A program made the position numbers and the translations under genes. A stretch of 64,000 nucleotides of DNA from Biomphalaria glabrata (taxonomy: Eukaryota; Mollusca; Gastropoda; Planorbidae), in the NCBI RefSeq assembly GCF_947242115.1, contig NC_074716.1, forward strand, positions 4,442,001-4,506,000, read 5' to 3'. How positions within the stretch are numbered: position 1 is the stretch's first letter; every line of letters starts with the position of its first letter. The notes beneath the pieces were generated by a model. The model did not search any database. It worked only from the letters and a program-made list of their open reading frames with translations, and was not told where the DNA came from. Shown here in pieces: positions 51,890 through 63,650 of this stretch.

Positions 51890-53110
51890 TAATTTGCTTT
51901 AGATTTTATATCGAAAAGGGAAGTTTTATCTTGAAAATCATCTGTTGGGGGTTTTAAACTAAAAAAATCTCTGGAGGTGGGTTTTTTTAAATTCAAAACC
52001 CCATTTAGCGACGGTCATAGAATTTGGTAACTGTAGTTTGCTTTCCACCTCAAAACTCTCCGTAAGGGGATTTTAAACTCAAAACCATCTGGAGGGGTTT
52101 TAAACTTTACAAAAAAGCCATCTGTAGGAGAGGGGTTCAAACTCAAAACCCCCAATTGGCTTGGCTACGCTCAAATAATTTTAATGTGTAGCATCAAACC
52201 CCTCTGAAGGGTAGTTTAAACTCAAAACCCCTTTTGGCAACGTTCATAGCATTTTGAGTGCGTACTTTGCTTTTTTTTTTACATTGAAGATGTATTTTTT
52301 AGCTTCAAACTCAAAAACTCAAAACCCCTTTGACTACATTAATATAATTTTGAGTGTATAATTCGCTTGATCTTTAATATTAAAGAGGTATTTTTTTACC
52401 TTCAAACCCCGCTGAATGGGGGGTTTTAACTCAAAACTGAGTCAAAACCCATTTAGCGCCACTCATAACATTTTGAGTGCGTAATTAGCTTTTTTTTTAT
52501 ATTGAAGAGGTATTTTTTAGCTTCAAACCCTACTGAAAAGGGGGGAGGGTAAACTCAAAACACCTTCAAAATTTTGAGTGTGTGATTTGCTTTTTTTATA
52601 TTGAAGAAGGGTTGTTTCGTAAATTTTGGAGGGGGGGGGGGTTAAAATCAAAATCTTCCTTAACTGTGCTCTTGGATTTTGGGGATTGTCGTTTGCATAC
52701 TTTTGTTTTTGTTTTATAGAAGAGGGGGATTTCACTGCTAAAACCACTGGTAGGGTTTTTTAAAACTCAAAGCCCCCTGCTAGGGGGTTTAAAATCAAAC
52801 CCCCTTGGTAGGTATTTCAAACTCAAAACCCTCTGGTGTAGGGGGTTTTAAACTCAAAACCCCTGGTAGGGGTTTTAAACTCGAAACCCCTGGTAGGGGT
52901 TTTAAACACAAAACCCACTGGTAAGGGGTTTGAAACTCAAAAACCCTAGGCTATGCTGGGGCAAGTGATGGTTTTGTATTAAAATATCACCTAAAATATA
53001 CAAAATCAAAGCAAAAAATCAGTCACTAAATTCCGATTCCCCCCCCCCCCCGATTTCATTTTGCAAAGGGGGGGGTGAACCCCAGCCCCACCCTAGCTGG
53101 CTATGCCTAT
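51890..53110. repeat. AAACCCC/GGGGTTT palindromic tandem array, copy 2
   Basis: It repeats the architecture of 21765-22580: long units with CAAAACCCCTTTGACTACAT, then short CCCCTGGTAGGGGTTTTAAA units, then the GGCAAGTGATGGTTTTGTAT and AAATCAGTCACTAAATTCCG blocks, and C/G tracts at the end (GGCTATGCCTATGA). It fills the MPC1-CSTF2 intergenic region. Confidence 0.85.
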
Positions 53111-53549
53111 GATTAGTATTATGAACTAATGTATGACTACCTAAACAAAAGATTTGAAAACATTTTTCACTTGGATATTCCTGACTGGTTACTGAGCTCT
53201 TTTGCGCGTAGACAAACTCAGATTCAAATCACGGTACAGATGAATCCATACTAATATAATAGCAGCCTATTGAAATATTCTCAAACGAAGAACTTAAACC
53301 AATGTTTAAGCAAGTTTTTGTGACGAAAACATATTGCAAATTTATAGAGCTTTTACGCCTAGGGGTTAGTGGGCAAGTTTTGAGTATATAATAAAGGGCT
53401 CCGCAGGTCAATAGTGTTTGAGAACCTCTGGGGTATAAAATATATATTGATCTATATAGGTCTGTGAAGTAAGGCAATACACACATTTATTGTAGATCTA
53501 GCATTCTGAGTGAATGTAAACATTTATTGTTTTGTTTGAACTGATAAAT

Positions 53550-56500
53550 ATGGCAACGTTCTTACCTAATTTTCCTTTTCCTCAAGATCAAAATGCTCAA
53601 TTGTCAGCTGCAGCTTCAGCTGCTGACAGAGCCCAACGATCTGTATTTGGTTAGTAAATCTTTAAGTTAATTTTTAAAATATTAACATAGATCTATAATA
53701 TAGAGGGGAATATAGACTGCTCTGACTCTGCTGTCACTGTCTGCTCACCGTCACTGTAGCAGTGTAGACTAGTGACTAGTGTAGACACTGTTGACTGTTA
53801 CTCACTGTAGTGTAGAGTGTAGTCAGTAGTCACTGTAGACTGTTGAAGTGTTGTCATACTCAGTGTATAAGTTAATAAGTGTAGCACAGTAGTCATGTCC
53901 ATGTAGTGTGAGTGTCACTCACAGTGACACAGACACATTCACTTTCACTATCATTCAGGTCAGATCGTCAATCAGCCTCTCTCAAATGTCTCAGACCCAG
54001 ATGATCTACATTCTTAGACTACTTACTTGTCTTAGAGTTAGAGTAGAGGTTAGACTTAAAATACTTAGACTTAGATCTAGTGACTGACACTTACCATGAT
54101 ATGATGATACCATCACTTTTAAATTATTAATTTAATTATAATTTAAATGTCTTACACTTATAATAGTTTACAGTTTCAGTACATTCACTCAATCACTAAC
54201 ATTCTGACACTCAAGTCCCACACTGAGCGTGCGACTGTAGTACTCAGTCTGGACTACAACTACAACACACTGAGTCTGACTACACTACAGCAGTATCTAC
54301 TATTACTACTACTTCACTACTAGATTAGTCTACAGTTCACAACAGGGGAGAGTGGTAACCAACAGACTAACAACTGTAAACTCAACTGATAGATCTATTC
54401 AAGATCTTTAATTCTAGAATATAGATATAGTATTATAGATCTAGAATCTATACTAGTATAGTCTATAGACTAGACTCTATATTATATTCTAGATCTGAGA
54501 CTATGTCAGTTCAGTTTCTAGAGATTCTAGATCTGCTACATCATGATCATCTACTACTCTACTCATTGTGCTTATTCACTCACTGATGATTTCAAATTCA
54601 AGACTCCACAAGACTATCCGTAGGTCTAGATCTAAGTCTAAAAATAGTAGATAGATATAATATACCAGTATAATCTTTATATTCTAGATTAATCTAGATT
54701 CTAGGATATCACGCACATCTGCACAATTTAACCTTCCCAATTGTTTTCGCATTGATATTTTTTTAATGCTTTGTTTCTAAGGCTATTCATTCTTTCTTTA
54801 TATCTCACAGGCGTTGCATCAAAAACCAAGATAATTATGACCTACGCATTTCATGTGTCAAGCTAGTCATGTAAATTACACTCTGCTAAGTTGATTTTCC
54901 TGGCTGATTCATGCAACCCATTTCATTCTCTAATGGCACTAGGGAAGAAGGAACTTTATGAAAAGCTTTAGAAAATTTGAATAAGATAGCATCTTTTTGC
55001 TCATTATTATCTAAACCTTTTGATAGATCATCAATTAGTCCTATTGTGTTTCACATTATCTGTATTTCCTGAAGCCATGTTGGTATGGAGTAAGGACATT
55101 ATGTTTGTCTAAGCACCGGTACTTTATGCTGTTGCTACATATTATGTATTCCAGGATTTTATGTATAATGCTGGTTAGTGATACTAGTCTGTAGTTTCCA
55201 GGGTCAGATTTATCTCCTTTTTTAAATAGGGGAATGATGCTAGCTTATAGCTTTTTTCCAGTCCCTTGGTACTCTGCCCTGGTTAAGATATGTCTGAAAA
55301 AGTATTTTGAACACTGGTGATTGCTCATTGCTTAGTTCTTTGAGTAATCTAGCTGGAATACCATCAGGTCCAGATGCTTTATTCATTTAATGTTCCCTAA
55401 TAGTTTTTGGATTTTTTAGTTCTTGTATTTTAATATCTCCTAGGTTGTAATAAGTCTTTGTCGCCTGGGGCTGAGAATGCTGATGCAAAGTATTTATTTA
55501 GGATGTTAGCTTTAGTTTTATTTTTATTATTAACTTACTATACAAATTAAAAAGTGTTTTATCTTGGCCTTTTAGGATGGATAATTTTAGATTCCCAAGC
55601 CCTCACAGCCTCCAATGATGATGATCTAAAAAAAAAAACTTCTATCATTGGCTCTCTCTTAAGCTTTGCCATTTGTTCATTAAAAAATATTTTTTTTTTA
55701 CTTTACTTTTATTCTAGTTGGTAACATTCCTTATGATGCTACTGAGGAGCAGCTGAGAGAAGTTTTTATTCAGGCTGGACCAGTTGTCAGCTTTAGGTAT
55801 GTTGTATTGTACGCCAATATGATAAATAAGTAAAGGAAAGTTGCCTAGATATAATAAAATCCTTTCTTTTTTTTTTAAGCAAAGCATACAGTTTATTTAG
55901 TATTTGTCTGACATCTTTTTTAAACATTTCAAACAGTTCTTTTAATTTTTTTCTTTTTTTTCTTAGTGTGTATGTAGCTTACATTATTTTAGTGCTCAGA
56001 CTAGTTAATTTAATTTTCAACAATACAGTTAAAGCAAAACACCCTTCAGAGCTTTTAAAAATATGATTCATACAGTGCTATTCATAAGTCTCCTGTAAAA
56101 CAACAGTAAGAACAAACCTTTAGTATCAGTTGTGAAACAATGAACAAAGAGGATGTACCGGTATGTCACTCTTTTATATCGAAAGCTTTTGTTCTTCGTT
56201 GGAAATGACAATTATATAACATCAACATGAGGTCGCTGCCCTCCCTCCCCCTTTTTTTTCAGTATTCCAGCACGACAAAGGCTTAATCAACATTTTCCAC
56301 AGCGGTGTATTGGTTGTAGAGGACCAAAGGAATGGCCACATCTCCAGCCCTCACAAAATTGGTCTTTTGGCTATGGAGCTATATCAAAGATCAAGTTTGT
56401 GCAATCTTTAACAATTATGCAATGCTCAACGAACTTGAAAAGCAATTTTCTATGAATTGATAAATATCAATCAAAAAGTCCGCAAATGTTATTTAAGCTT

Positions 56501-59500
56501 CAGGAAATGATGCAATCTCTGCTTGAAGCAAGATGGTGGTGAACATGTTGAACAGTTGCTATGAAATTGTTTATTACTTACCATCATGTGTTCTGTTCTT
56601 GTGTTTTGTTGTGCATGAAAGTAACTCAATACATTTAGTTTGTTCTTACTGTTGTTTGATTGTAGTTTAAGAGACGGAGAATCGCACAGTATTATATCCC
56701 CATCGATATTCACATTTAAAGCAAGCTGCAATATAAATAGAATCTTCTGGCTTGGTTACGACCATATGAACATAAATTGTGTGAAGTCTTTACTTTTTAG
56801 TATATGCATCAGTATCCTAATTATCATTAATAAGATCATACTTAACTATATTTTATAATTTCTCACCTAATGATACTTTTTACAAATCTTATAAAATTAG
56901 ATATTTTTGTGTGTGCTATACTGGTACTTCATATTTATAAATATGGAATTTTCCTTGTCTAATCTGTGTGTTTACAGGCTTGTGTATGACAGGGAAACTG
57001 GAAAACCCAAGGGTTATGGTTTCTGTGAATACCAAGATGTGGAAACGGCACAGAGTGCCATGCGAAATCTGAATAACTATGATTTCAATGGGAGGCCGCT
57101 CCGTGTTGGCGTGGCAGCTGGAGAGCAGAACAAAGACGAGGGTAAAGCAATGCAACAAGCTCTTGGAGGACAAATTGTTGAGGTCACTATGGCTTTGTTT
57201 TTTTGAGTGTAATGCTTAACCCTTTGACAACTAGAGTTGCCGCGATTTGCCGCTACTGGTTGACAACTGGAGTCGTCGGCAATCGCCGATTTTGGGTTGT
57301 TTCGTTTACGCACGCACTGCTAGTTTTTAAGTAACTATTTATACCTTTACTAACTCTGACCTAGAAGAGCAATAGTGATGCTATTTTTAGGTGTTTATTT
57401 TGTATCTGCAGCATGTTAGAATGGATTTTTATGATTTTTTGAAAATTACGTGTTTTAATGTTTTTGAGCTCTGTATTTATGATTTCAAACATGATGCTTA
57501 ACCCTAGGTCTATTTTTTTCTATTATAAAAAGAAGGTTTTTGTTAGGTTTTATTAGTTTTTTCTGTGAATTTAGTCAAAAAATTGATTTTTTAAAATAGC
57601 TGATACAGAGTTATATCCCTTCTCTTAGGGATGGGGTAGATAGTTTCTTACAACTGCTTAGTGGTGAAATGGTTAAGGGAGTTGAGAAGCTGTTTTATTA
57701 ATTCCCCCATTGGATTTCTTCATAAATTTCAAGAACTTTTGAGTTCGCGGTAGTAAATTATTATTTGTCTTAAATTTTAAGCCTTTGCAACCTAATAATG
57801 GCTTTGAACACCACTTGGAATGTCTTTTCTGTTGGAGGTTTTGATGATAGCACTTTTTAAAATCAAAGGTTTTTATTCTAACTCGGCTAATATGCTGATC
57901 AGAAAGTGTTTAAATAATAAATTGGAACCATAGAGTAAAGTATTCGTTTAAATTGATAAATCGCAAGTTTGAAAAGATATTACATTATTTTGTTATCAAT
58001 ATCTAATGAGCGTGTCGCTATGGGTTTCTGAAATACATTACTCTTTTTTTTTTATTGTAACAGTTTCAGTTCTTTGATTTAGATTGTCATAAGTAAAAGT
58101 TTTGTTACTTAAAGTCTTGTCTTATTTTTTGAAATAGTTTTTGGTCATTCAAACTAAAATTGATCAGTTAAAAAAAAAAAAACTTGTGCTCAATATACAA
58201 GTCACTTATAAGTAGAATGGTCAAGTTACGACATGATTATTTGTCGAATTGGTTTCTTTCACAGTCCCCCTATGGTGAGCCAGTTGAGCCGGACAAAGCC
58301 CCTGAAGCCATCTCCAAAGCAGTGGCCAGTCTTCCACCAGAACAAATGTTTGAACTGATGAAACAAATGAAAGTAAGTCAACGGATCAGCTTTGTATCAT
58401 CATTGAGTTATTATTTAGTCAAGTGAATGCATGATTTTACATTTAATAGCATTTACTTTTGTTCAATAGTTGTGCATTCAGAACAATCCTAATGAAGCCA
58501 GAAGTATGTTGCTGCAAAATCCACAGCTAGCTTATGCTCTCTTACAAGCCCAAATAGTTATGAAAATAGTTGATCCACAAGTAGCAATGGTATGTAGTGG
58601 TCGAATCTTTTTTTTTTTTGTCAAGATGACTTTTCTTAGTACCTGTAGTAATAACTGTTTGAAGATAATTGGTTTGCTATCACTAATCTAAAGTAATTTT
58701 ATTATATCAAGTTAGCAGTTTTTAATATTTAAATAATCATGTTTTTATTTTTTGATATCATTATATAGTCAATGCTGTATCGTGATGAAACCCAACCCCA
58801 GATAAATATGAATCAACCAAAGGTATGTTGTTTGATCTGATACATTTTCTATTATTTACGTTTGTTGTTACATTATTTTGAAATAATATAGTTTTTACGT
58901 GGAATAATTACGTTTAAAAGACTAAAACTATCTCACTTTCACTAGATGTTGAACAGGATGTTTCAGCATCCTAAAAAGGAAATAACTCGAGTTAAAGTCT
59001 TTAGTGTATTGAACATTGCTTTTTAAATTATAGGAATTTCTATGAACTATTTCCAAATTATCCTATTTACAATAATGTATTCTATTTCTCTGGTATTTTT
59101 ATTTCTCTGAAACAGCATGTCAATGTTCCAATGATGGGACCAAGAGGACAGCAAGGTAGACAACTCTTGTTACAAAGCTTATATCAACTCTGTCTGTCTG
59201 GTACAAGTTTTGTACACATTATTTCCCCCACCCCCAACAACGGATCAAGTTGAAATTTTGCACAAATTATTTCTTGTACCTGACAAAACAAGAGTTAAAA
59301 AAAAAAATTAATTAATTAATTATTTTGTTTGGTACCGCTATCAAACAAGGAAACAAAATTGTAATTGACATGTGGTGGTATAGGTTGAATTTTTCCCCTT
59401 TAAACTTTGAAACCAACAATAGATCGCTACGAAAAACATTATTTCCATAAGCACTTCACTGGCACAGTGGTTTGGTAGTGTGTTGGCTTAAGCCTTCAAG

Positions 59501-62500
59501 TTCAAATTCAAGTTGTTAATTTTTTTTTTAATAAATTATATGTAAACTATCACAGTAATCTTCACCCAGATACCCCCTTCTTTCTCCAATCTAATTGATA
59601 GTTTTACTTTTCGCATATCCACAATGTTTTTTTTCCTTCTACTTTTAGCAGTAATGCAAGGTCAAATGGGAGCCATGACTCCAGGAGGAATGCTAGGCAT
59701 GAATGCTCCAGCCATGGTAGCACCCCCAAGGCCAGACATGACGATGATGATGATGAGACCAAATGTCCCTCAAGGTGTGTACCGGTATCAATAGTTAGTG
59801 AATAGTTACTATCAAAGGTTTCTTAAACTGAAAATGTTTGTGTTAGATGGACACAATAACAAGGTTATTTCTGATTTAAGTTTTATTTTTTGTAGTGAGA
59901 CATTGAACTTTTGGTGCTTTTATTTCCAACTGATTACCCATTTACACTTTTGGAGAATCTTTTTGCAGGATCATGTATCGCATATGATATGACCTCCTTC
60001 AGCCGAAGAATGACTATTGTTCGTCTTGTAAAACATTGCTAATACAGAATTTCTACTTGGTGGCTATTTCAACATTTATTGTCTGGGGAAAGAATTTTTT
60101 TTTTGTTTTACAACTTTATTTAGATCAATCTTTATAATGCAGAAAATTGTATTGCAGAATTGAAGTGACCTTCAAGTTTGAAAAAATCACACAAAAACAT
60201 TATCATCATCGATGTTTTGAAAAATAAAAGCTAAAAAAGAAAGAAAGAAAAATTCAACACTAAAATTTGTAATATTTACAACATTATTAATTCTAGATCA
60301 TCCATCCTTAAGGTTTATGAGAGATTGAGTGCTTAGAACACTTTTATTTGCTTTCACCTTCGTCTAATTGACATTCCTTCTGCACTTTTAGAATATTGAT
60401 TCCCCCCCACCCCCCAAATCATAGCAACCTGTGACTCTTGCTTTGAAGGTACAAGTAGAAATGACTACAGATGAGATGTTGTTTTTTTTCTTTCTGTGTA
60501 CATTTAATCTTATCCATTTTATAAATGATGTAGATAATGCAATGGAATACCTGTGACAAAAAAAATATTTATGGTAATTTTTTTCATTTTGTTTGTTTTT
60601 AGGTGACAGATTTCCACAAGCTAATGCTATGCCAGGTATGTCTGGTATTGCTAACAGAATGCCCGGGCCAGTTCCTAGTTCAAGTATGATGCCCAACCAG
60701 AGACCCATCATGCAACAGGTACTCTTTTTTTTTTTGCTAGTTGGTATTTTTATTTCACTGAAAGCATTTTTTGTATATGTGCAATACCAGTTCATATAAT
60801 CCCTTATGTTTCATTGCAGTCTCCTAGTGTGGCTCCTGCTAGCAGTGCTGTGCAGTCAAATGGTGCTGCTATCATAAGCTCACAAGACCAAGAAAAGGTT
60901 TGCATTAGCATCTTATCTTTTTTTTCATATTTTCTGTTGCTAATGTTAATATCCTCCCTGTTCTGTTTTTCTGACATCCTTAAGTTGAGAAACACTTGTT
61001 GGTGAAACCATGTCAGCTTAGCTTATACCTGTAGCATTTTCCAGTGAAAAATATATATTTATAATTATTTGAAATTGAAACTGTTCACCAACTTAAAACT
61101 TGACCAAAATGTTCATTAATTTTTAAAACATTTAAAATTTTAAAAAGTACATCAAGGTTTGATATTCTGTATTCCTTTGAACTCTATGCATACATAGTGA
61201 TCTTGTTCCCATTCCAACTTCCCTACTCTTTGATTGTGTAGACGGACTTGTTCCAACAATTACAAAGATTAGGAACTCTTTGCTGACTTGACTGCAGGCA
61301 CTATACTACAGCGATTCAAGCATGTAGGCATCTTGGAGTTTTCTTTGAGTGAATTCTATCTTTTGAGCCACACGTCAGTTCTGCAAATGTCCCTATCTGC
61401 AGGAGTGCAGATTATGCCAGATCTGACCATCCCAGCATATTTCACAGCAGAGTCAACAAAAAAGCAAGCTGTGACATTCATACTCGCATACTTTGACTCT
61501 GCAACGTCATGCATACACACTACACTGGCTTCCTGTGAATTGACTTATAGGTGGCCACACTTTGTCATCAGTACACCTACAATAAAGAAATGCCCTTGTA
61601 CCTTAGTGAATTAATCATCCATGTGATCAATTCTTTTGCTACATGCTCAACGCTTCTATTTGTGTCATGTTTCTTCCTTAATAGTTTTGATTTGCTGTCT
61701 TTTTCAGTGCATTGACCAAATGTTTGGGACTTGCTCCCTACATTTAAGATTATTAAGACCTATCTGTTCACAACATTTAAAATTAAGTTTGTCATTGTTA
61801 AGTCGTGTGTTTATGTCTGTTATGTTATCTATGTTTGTTAAAAGTGCTATATAAATTAAATTATGATTATCATGTATTCTGCTTTCTTTAACTGTATACC
61901 CAGTCCTATTCATTGTGGAGTAATTGAGCAGATACAAAAAAATCATAAGCCAAATGTTCTAAGAACTTTTATGTTTGTTGGAGGTCTTCTTCTTCTAGCC
62001 AGCTTTATTGCTGCTGAGCTGTGAGCGCTTTTGCAGACTGTGCCAAGGAAAAAAAGTGTGTTCAGTTGTTCAGCACTGCCGTACAGGGTGTTGGTTATGT
62101 TGGGCTGTAAGAGAAGTATTGTCTGCCTAAGGTGGACTAGGGAGGGGCATTCAAAGAGGATATGGCTTACGGTTTCAAAGGGGTGTGCACAGTGTCTGCA
62201 GAAGGGGAGTTGTGTGGAGTTTATTTTGTTCAGGTGGTAATTTAAAAGTGGTGTGTGTCCTGTTCTTAGTTGGAAAATTGTAGATTGTTATTTGCTGGGA
62301 AGGAAGTTAAAACTGTCCAGTTTGTTAAGTGTAGTCATTTCTTTGTACATGGCTCTGCCTGTGTTTCCTGATGCCCATTGGTTGAGCCACTCCTCTTTGT
62401 GATTGTTGACTAACATTGACCTTAGGGTGAGGTGGTTAACAGGTCTATCTGGTTGTTCCATAGATGAACCTGCCTTCGATAGCTTATCTGCCTTTTCATT

Positions 62501-62785
62501 TCCTATGATGCCAATGTGTCCAAGGATCCACTGTAGTGTGATATTGATATTTAATTTTGATATTATCTGATGGATTATCACAATTAGTGTTGGAAGTAAA
62601 CATGGAGATTTTACTACTTTTAGAAGTTATTTTCCTTTTTGTTTCTTCCATTGTCTTCTTTAATTTCTCTCCAGGCGGCATTGATTATGCAAGTGTTACA
62701 GCTAACTGATGAGCAGATTGCTCTTCTACCTCCAGAACAGAGACAGAGTATACTCATTCTTAAAGAGCAAATCAAAAGTGGATAG
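53550..62785 (+). CDS. CSTF2: cleavage stimulation factor 64 kDa subunit (CstF-64)
   Basis: Eleven coding exons: 53550-53649, 55718-55796, 56978-57182, 58265-58372, 58470-58589, 58769-58822, 59116-59155, 59649-59774, 60603-60718, 60820-60897, 62675-62785. All phases agree and give 378 residues. The RRM spans about residues 31-106 ([23 protein letters not shown]1 KGYGFCEY) and binds the GU-rich element downstream of poly(A) sites. The hinge starts near 129 ([29 protein letters not shown]) and binds CstF-77. A Met/Pro/Gly-rich linker follows. The C-terminal domain ([20 protein letters not shown] to KEQIKSG) is the Pcf11-binding three-helix fold. It lacks the MEARA repeats and long Pro/Gly region of the 577-residue human protein. 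The exon 3 donor (GAG|GTCACT) is weak but required by homology. It is a nuclear 3'-end processing factor. Confidence 0.96.
53700..54720. repeat. cryptically simple DNA in CSTF2 intron 1
   Basis: About 53700-53960 is built mostly from overlapping CACTGT/ACAGTG, AGTCACTGTAGACTG and TAGTGTAG words. About 54050-54700 is dominated by CTAG-containing words (TCTAGATCT, ATAGATCTAGAATCTATACT). There is no fixed period and no coding capacity. Confidence 0.7.
54817..55530 (-). mobile_element. CR1-like LINE, internally deleted, in CSTF2 intron 1
   Basis: CATTTCATGTGTCAAGCTAG through GGCACTAGGGAAGAAGGAAC repeats the 3' end of the LINE at 1019-2885. The next block (ATCATCAATTAGTCCTATTG, GTTGGTATGGAGTAAGGACA, CTCTGCCCTGGTTAAGATAT, GGAATACCATCAGGTCCAGA) repeats its palm region. 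The sequence between them is deleted. The orientation is opposite to the gene. Confidence 0.8.
59168..59345 (+). repeat. family P repeat in CSTF2 intron 7
   Basis: GCTTATATCAACTCTGTCTG, then TACACATTATTTCCCCCACC and TCAAGTTGAAATTTTGCACA. It begins only about 15 bp after the exon 7 donor. Confidence 0.75.
59455..59590 (+). mobile_element. possible SINE family C copy in intron 7
   Basis: GCACAGTGGTTTGGTAGTGT, GTTGGCTTAAGCC and GTTCAAATTC resemble A and B boxes, and CACCCAGATACCCCCTTC matches the family C body near 12370-12420. Confidence 0.45.
59645..59651 (+). promoter_or_regulatory. CSTF2: NAGNAG tandem acceptor of CSTF2 exon 8
   Basis: The acceptor reads TTAGCAG. Use of the first AG (59647-59648) starts the exon at 59649 and adds an Ala codon. 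Use of the second (59650-59651) starts it at 59652. Both keep the frame, so two isoforms differing by one residue in the Met/Gly-rich linker are possible. Confidence 0.65.
61290..61885 (+). mobile_element. CR1/L2-like LINE 3' end in CSTF2 intron 10
   Basis: Decayed + frames keep LINE C-terminal wording: a T-L-H-W-L-P-V-type run near 61520 (ACACTGGCTTCCTGTGAATT) and [13 protein letters not shown] near 61765. The 3' end GTGCTATATAAATTAAATTA, with ATTATGATTATC repeats, is typical of such LINEs. Confidence 0.6.
61985..62640 (-). mobile_element. RNase-H LINE 3' end in CSTF2 intron 10
   Basis: The minus strand encodes the end of RNase H ([20 protein letters not shown]), [18 protein letters not shown], the knuckle [18 protein letters not shown] and [15 protein letters not shown]. 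It ends in an (AAG)n-like tail (61987-61995 on the + strand as CTTCTTCTT). One frame change lies between the RNase H and knuckle parts. It ends about 35 bp before exon 11. Confidence 0.85.
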
Positions 62786-62894
62786 TGCTTTACACCAAAT
62801 AGAATTAAAACTGAACTCCTATAATTTTAATATTCATTGTCATTGTTGTCATTGCATTTTTAATGTTTGTTGTTAAAAGGAGAGCTTCCTTTTG

Positions 62895-62900
62895 AATAAA
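62895..62900 (+). terminator. CSTF2: CSTF2 polyadenylation signal
   Basis: AATAAA lies 110 bp after the stop codon. A T-rich tract (62922-62931) and TTTGTGTCT (62950) follow as a candidate downstream element, the type of site the CstF-64 RRM itself recognises. Further AATAAA hexamers occur near 63004-63014. Confidence 0.65.
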
Positions 62901-63424
62901 ATATTGGGGAAAATTTCAATTGTTTTTTTTTAGACTTTGAATAATTCCTTTGTGTCTATTCAGATCTCTCAAAATTGTATAAATACAGCTGAATATATTA
63001 TTCAATAAATAATAAAAGAGTGCATACTTTGACAAGAAAAACCTTCTGTTTTACAAAGTTGTACCAAAACAACAATAGTTAAATTAGCAAACTTTAAAAA
63101 AAAAAAAGTATATGACCAAATAGTAGTGTATTGGATCTTATGTACACATAAGTTGTGTAGATACAATTTTGTGTAAGTTGTCTTATGTAATAAAGACATA
63201 ACTTTCATCAGTCGGCTTCAATTATCAAAGTTGATAACTAAGCCATTTTACTGATTCACAAATATCTTTATTTGCAAATGGTAATAATTCTAATAAGTTC
63301 ATCATCATGGTTCAGAAAATCAACTTTAAGTAAATTTAATCAACAGTTCAACATAATAATCATAGAAGCTATTGTTTATTGTTGTCACATAATCGCTTAG
63401 AAATTTACTTAACAATGGGTCAGA

Positions 63425-63650
63425 TGATGTAAAGATTATTTATAGTTGACAGTTTACAAAGGGGTCATGTGACCAGCATAATGACCACCTGCCTTAACTT
63501 TCCCACACTGGGAGTACTGGTACTCATTGGAGCTGGTTAGACTTAGCACAGTCTTGAAAATTTCAAATCTCGAAATTCCAATCTTTACCTGGATTAGAAC
63601 TTGAGACAACTTATCTTGAAAGCTAAGCATTTTATCACTTGGCGATCATA
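63425..63650 (-). mobile_element. diverged SINE family A copy
   Basis: GGGGTCATGTGACCAGCATA, ATGACCACCTGCCTTAACTT and TCCAATCTTTACCTGGATTA, then AAGCTAAGCATTTTATCACT, align with the reference copy 33612-33877. The head is at the right and is badly worn. Confidence 0.7.

Noticed and set aside
56489-56731. 80-codon minus-strand frame in CSTF2 intron 2
   Set aside because: No recognisable domain and ordinary composition for AT-rich intron DNA.
61288-61614. 108-codon + frame in CSTF2 intron 10
   Set aside because: It lies in a decayed LINE end and has no splice link to CSTF2.
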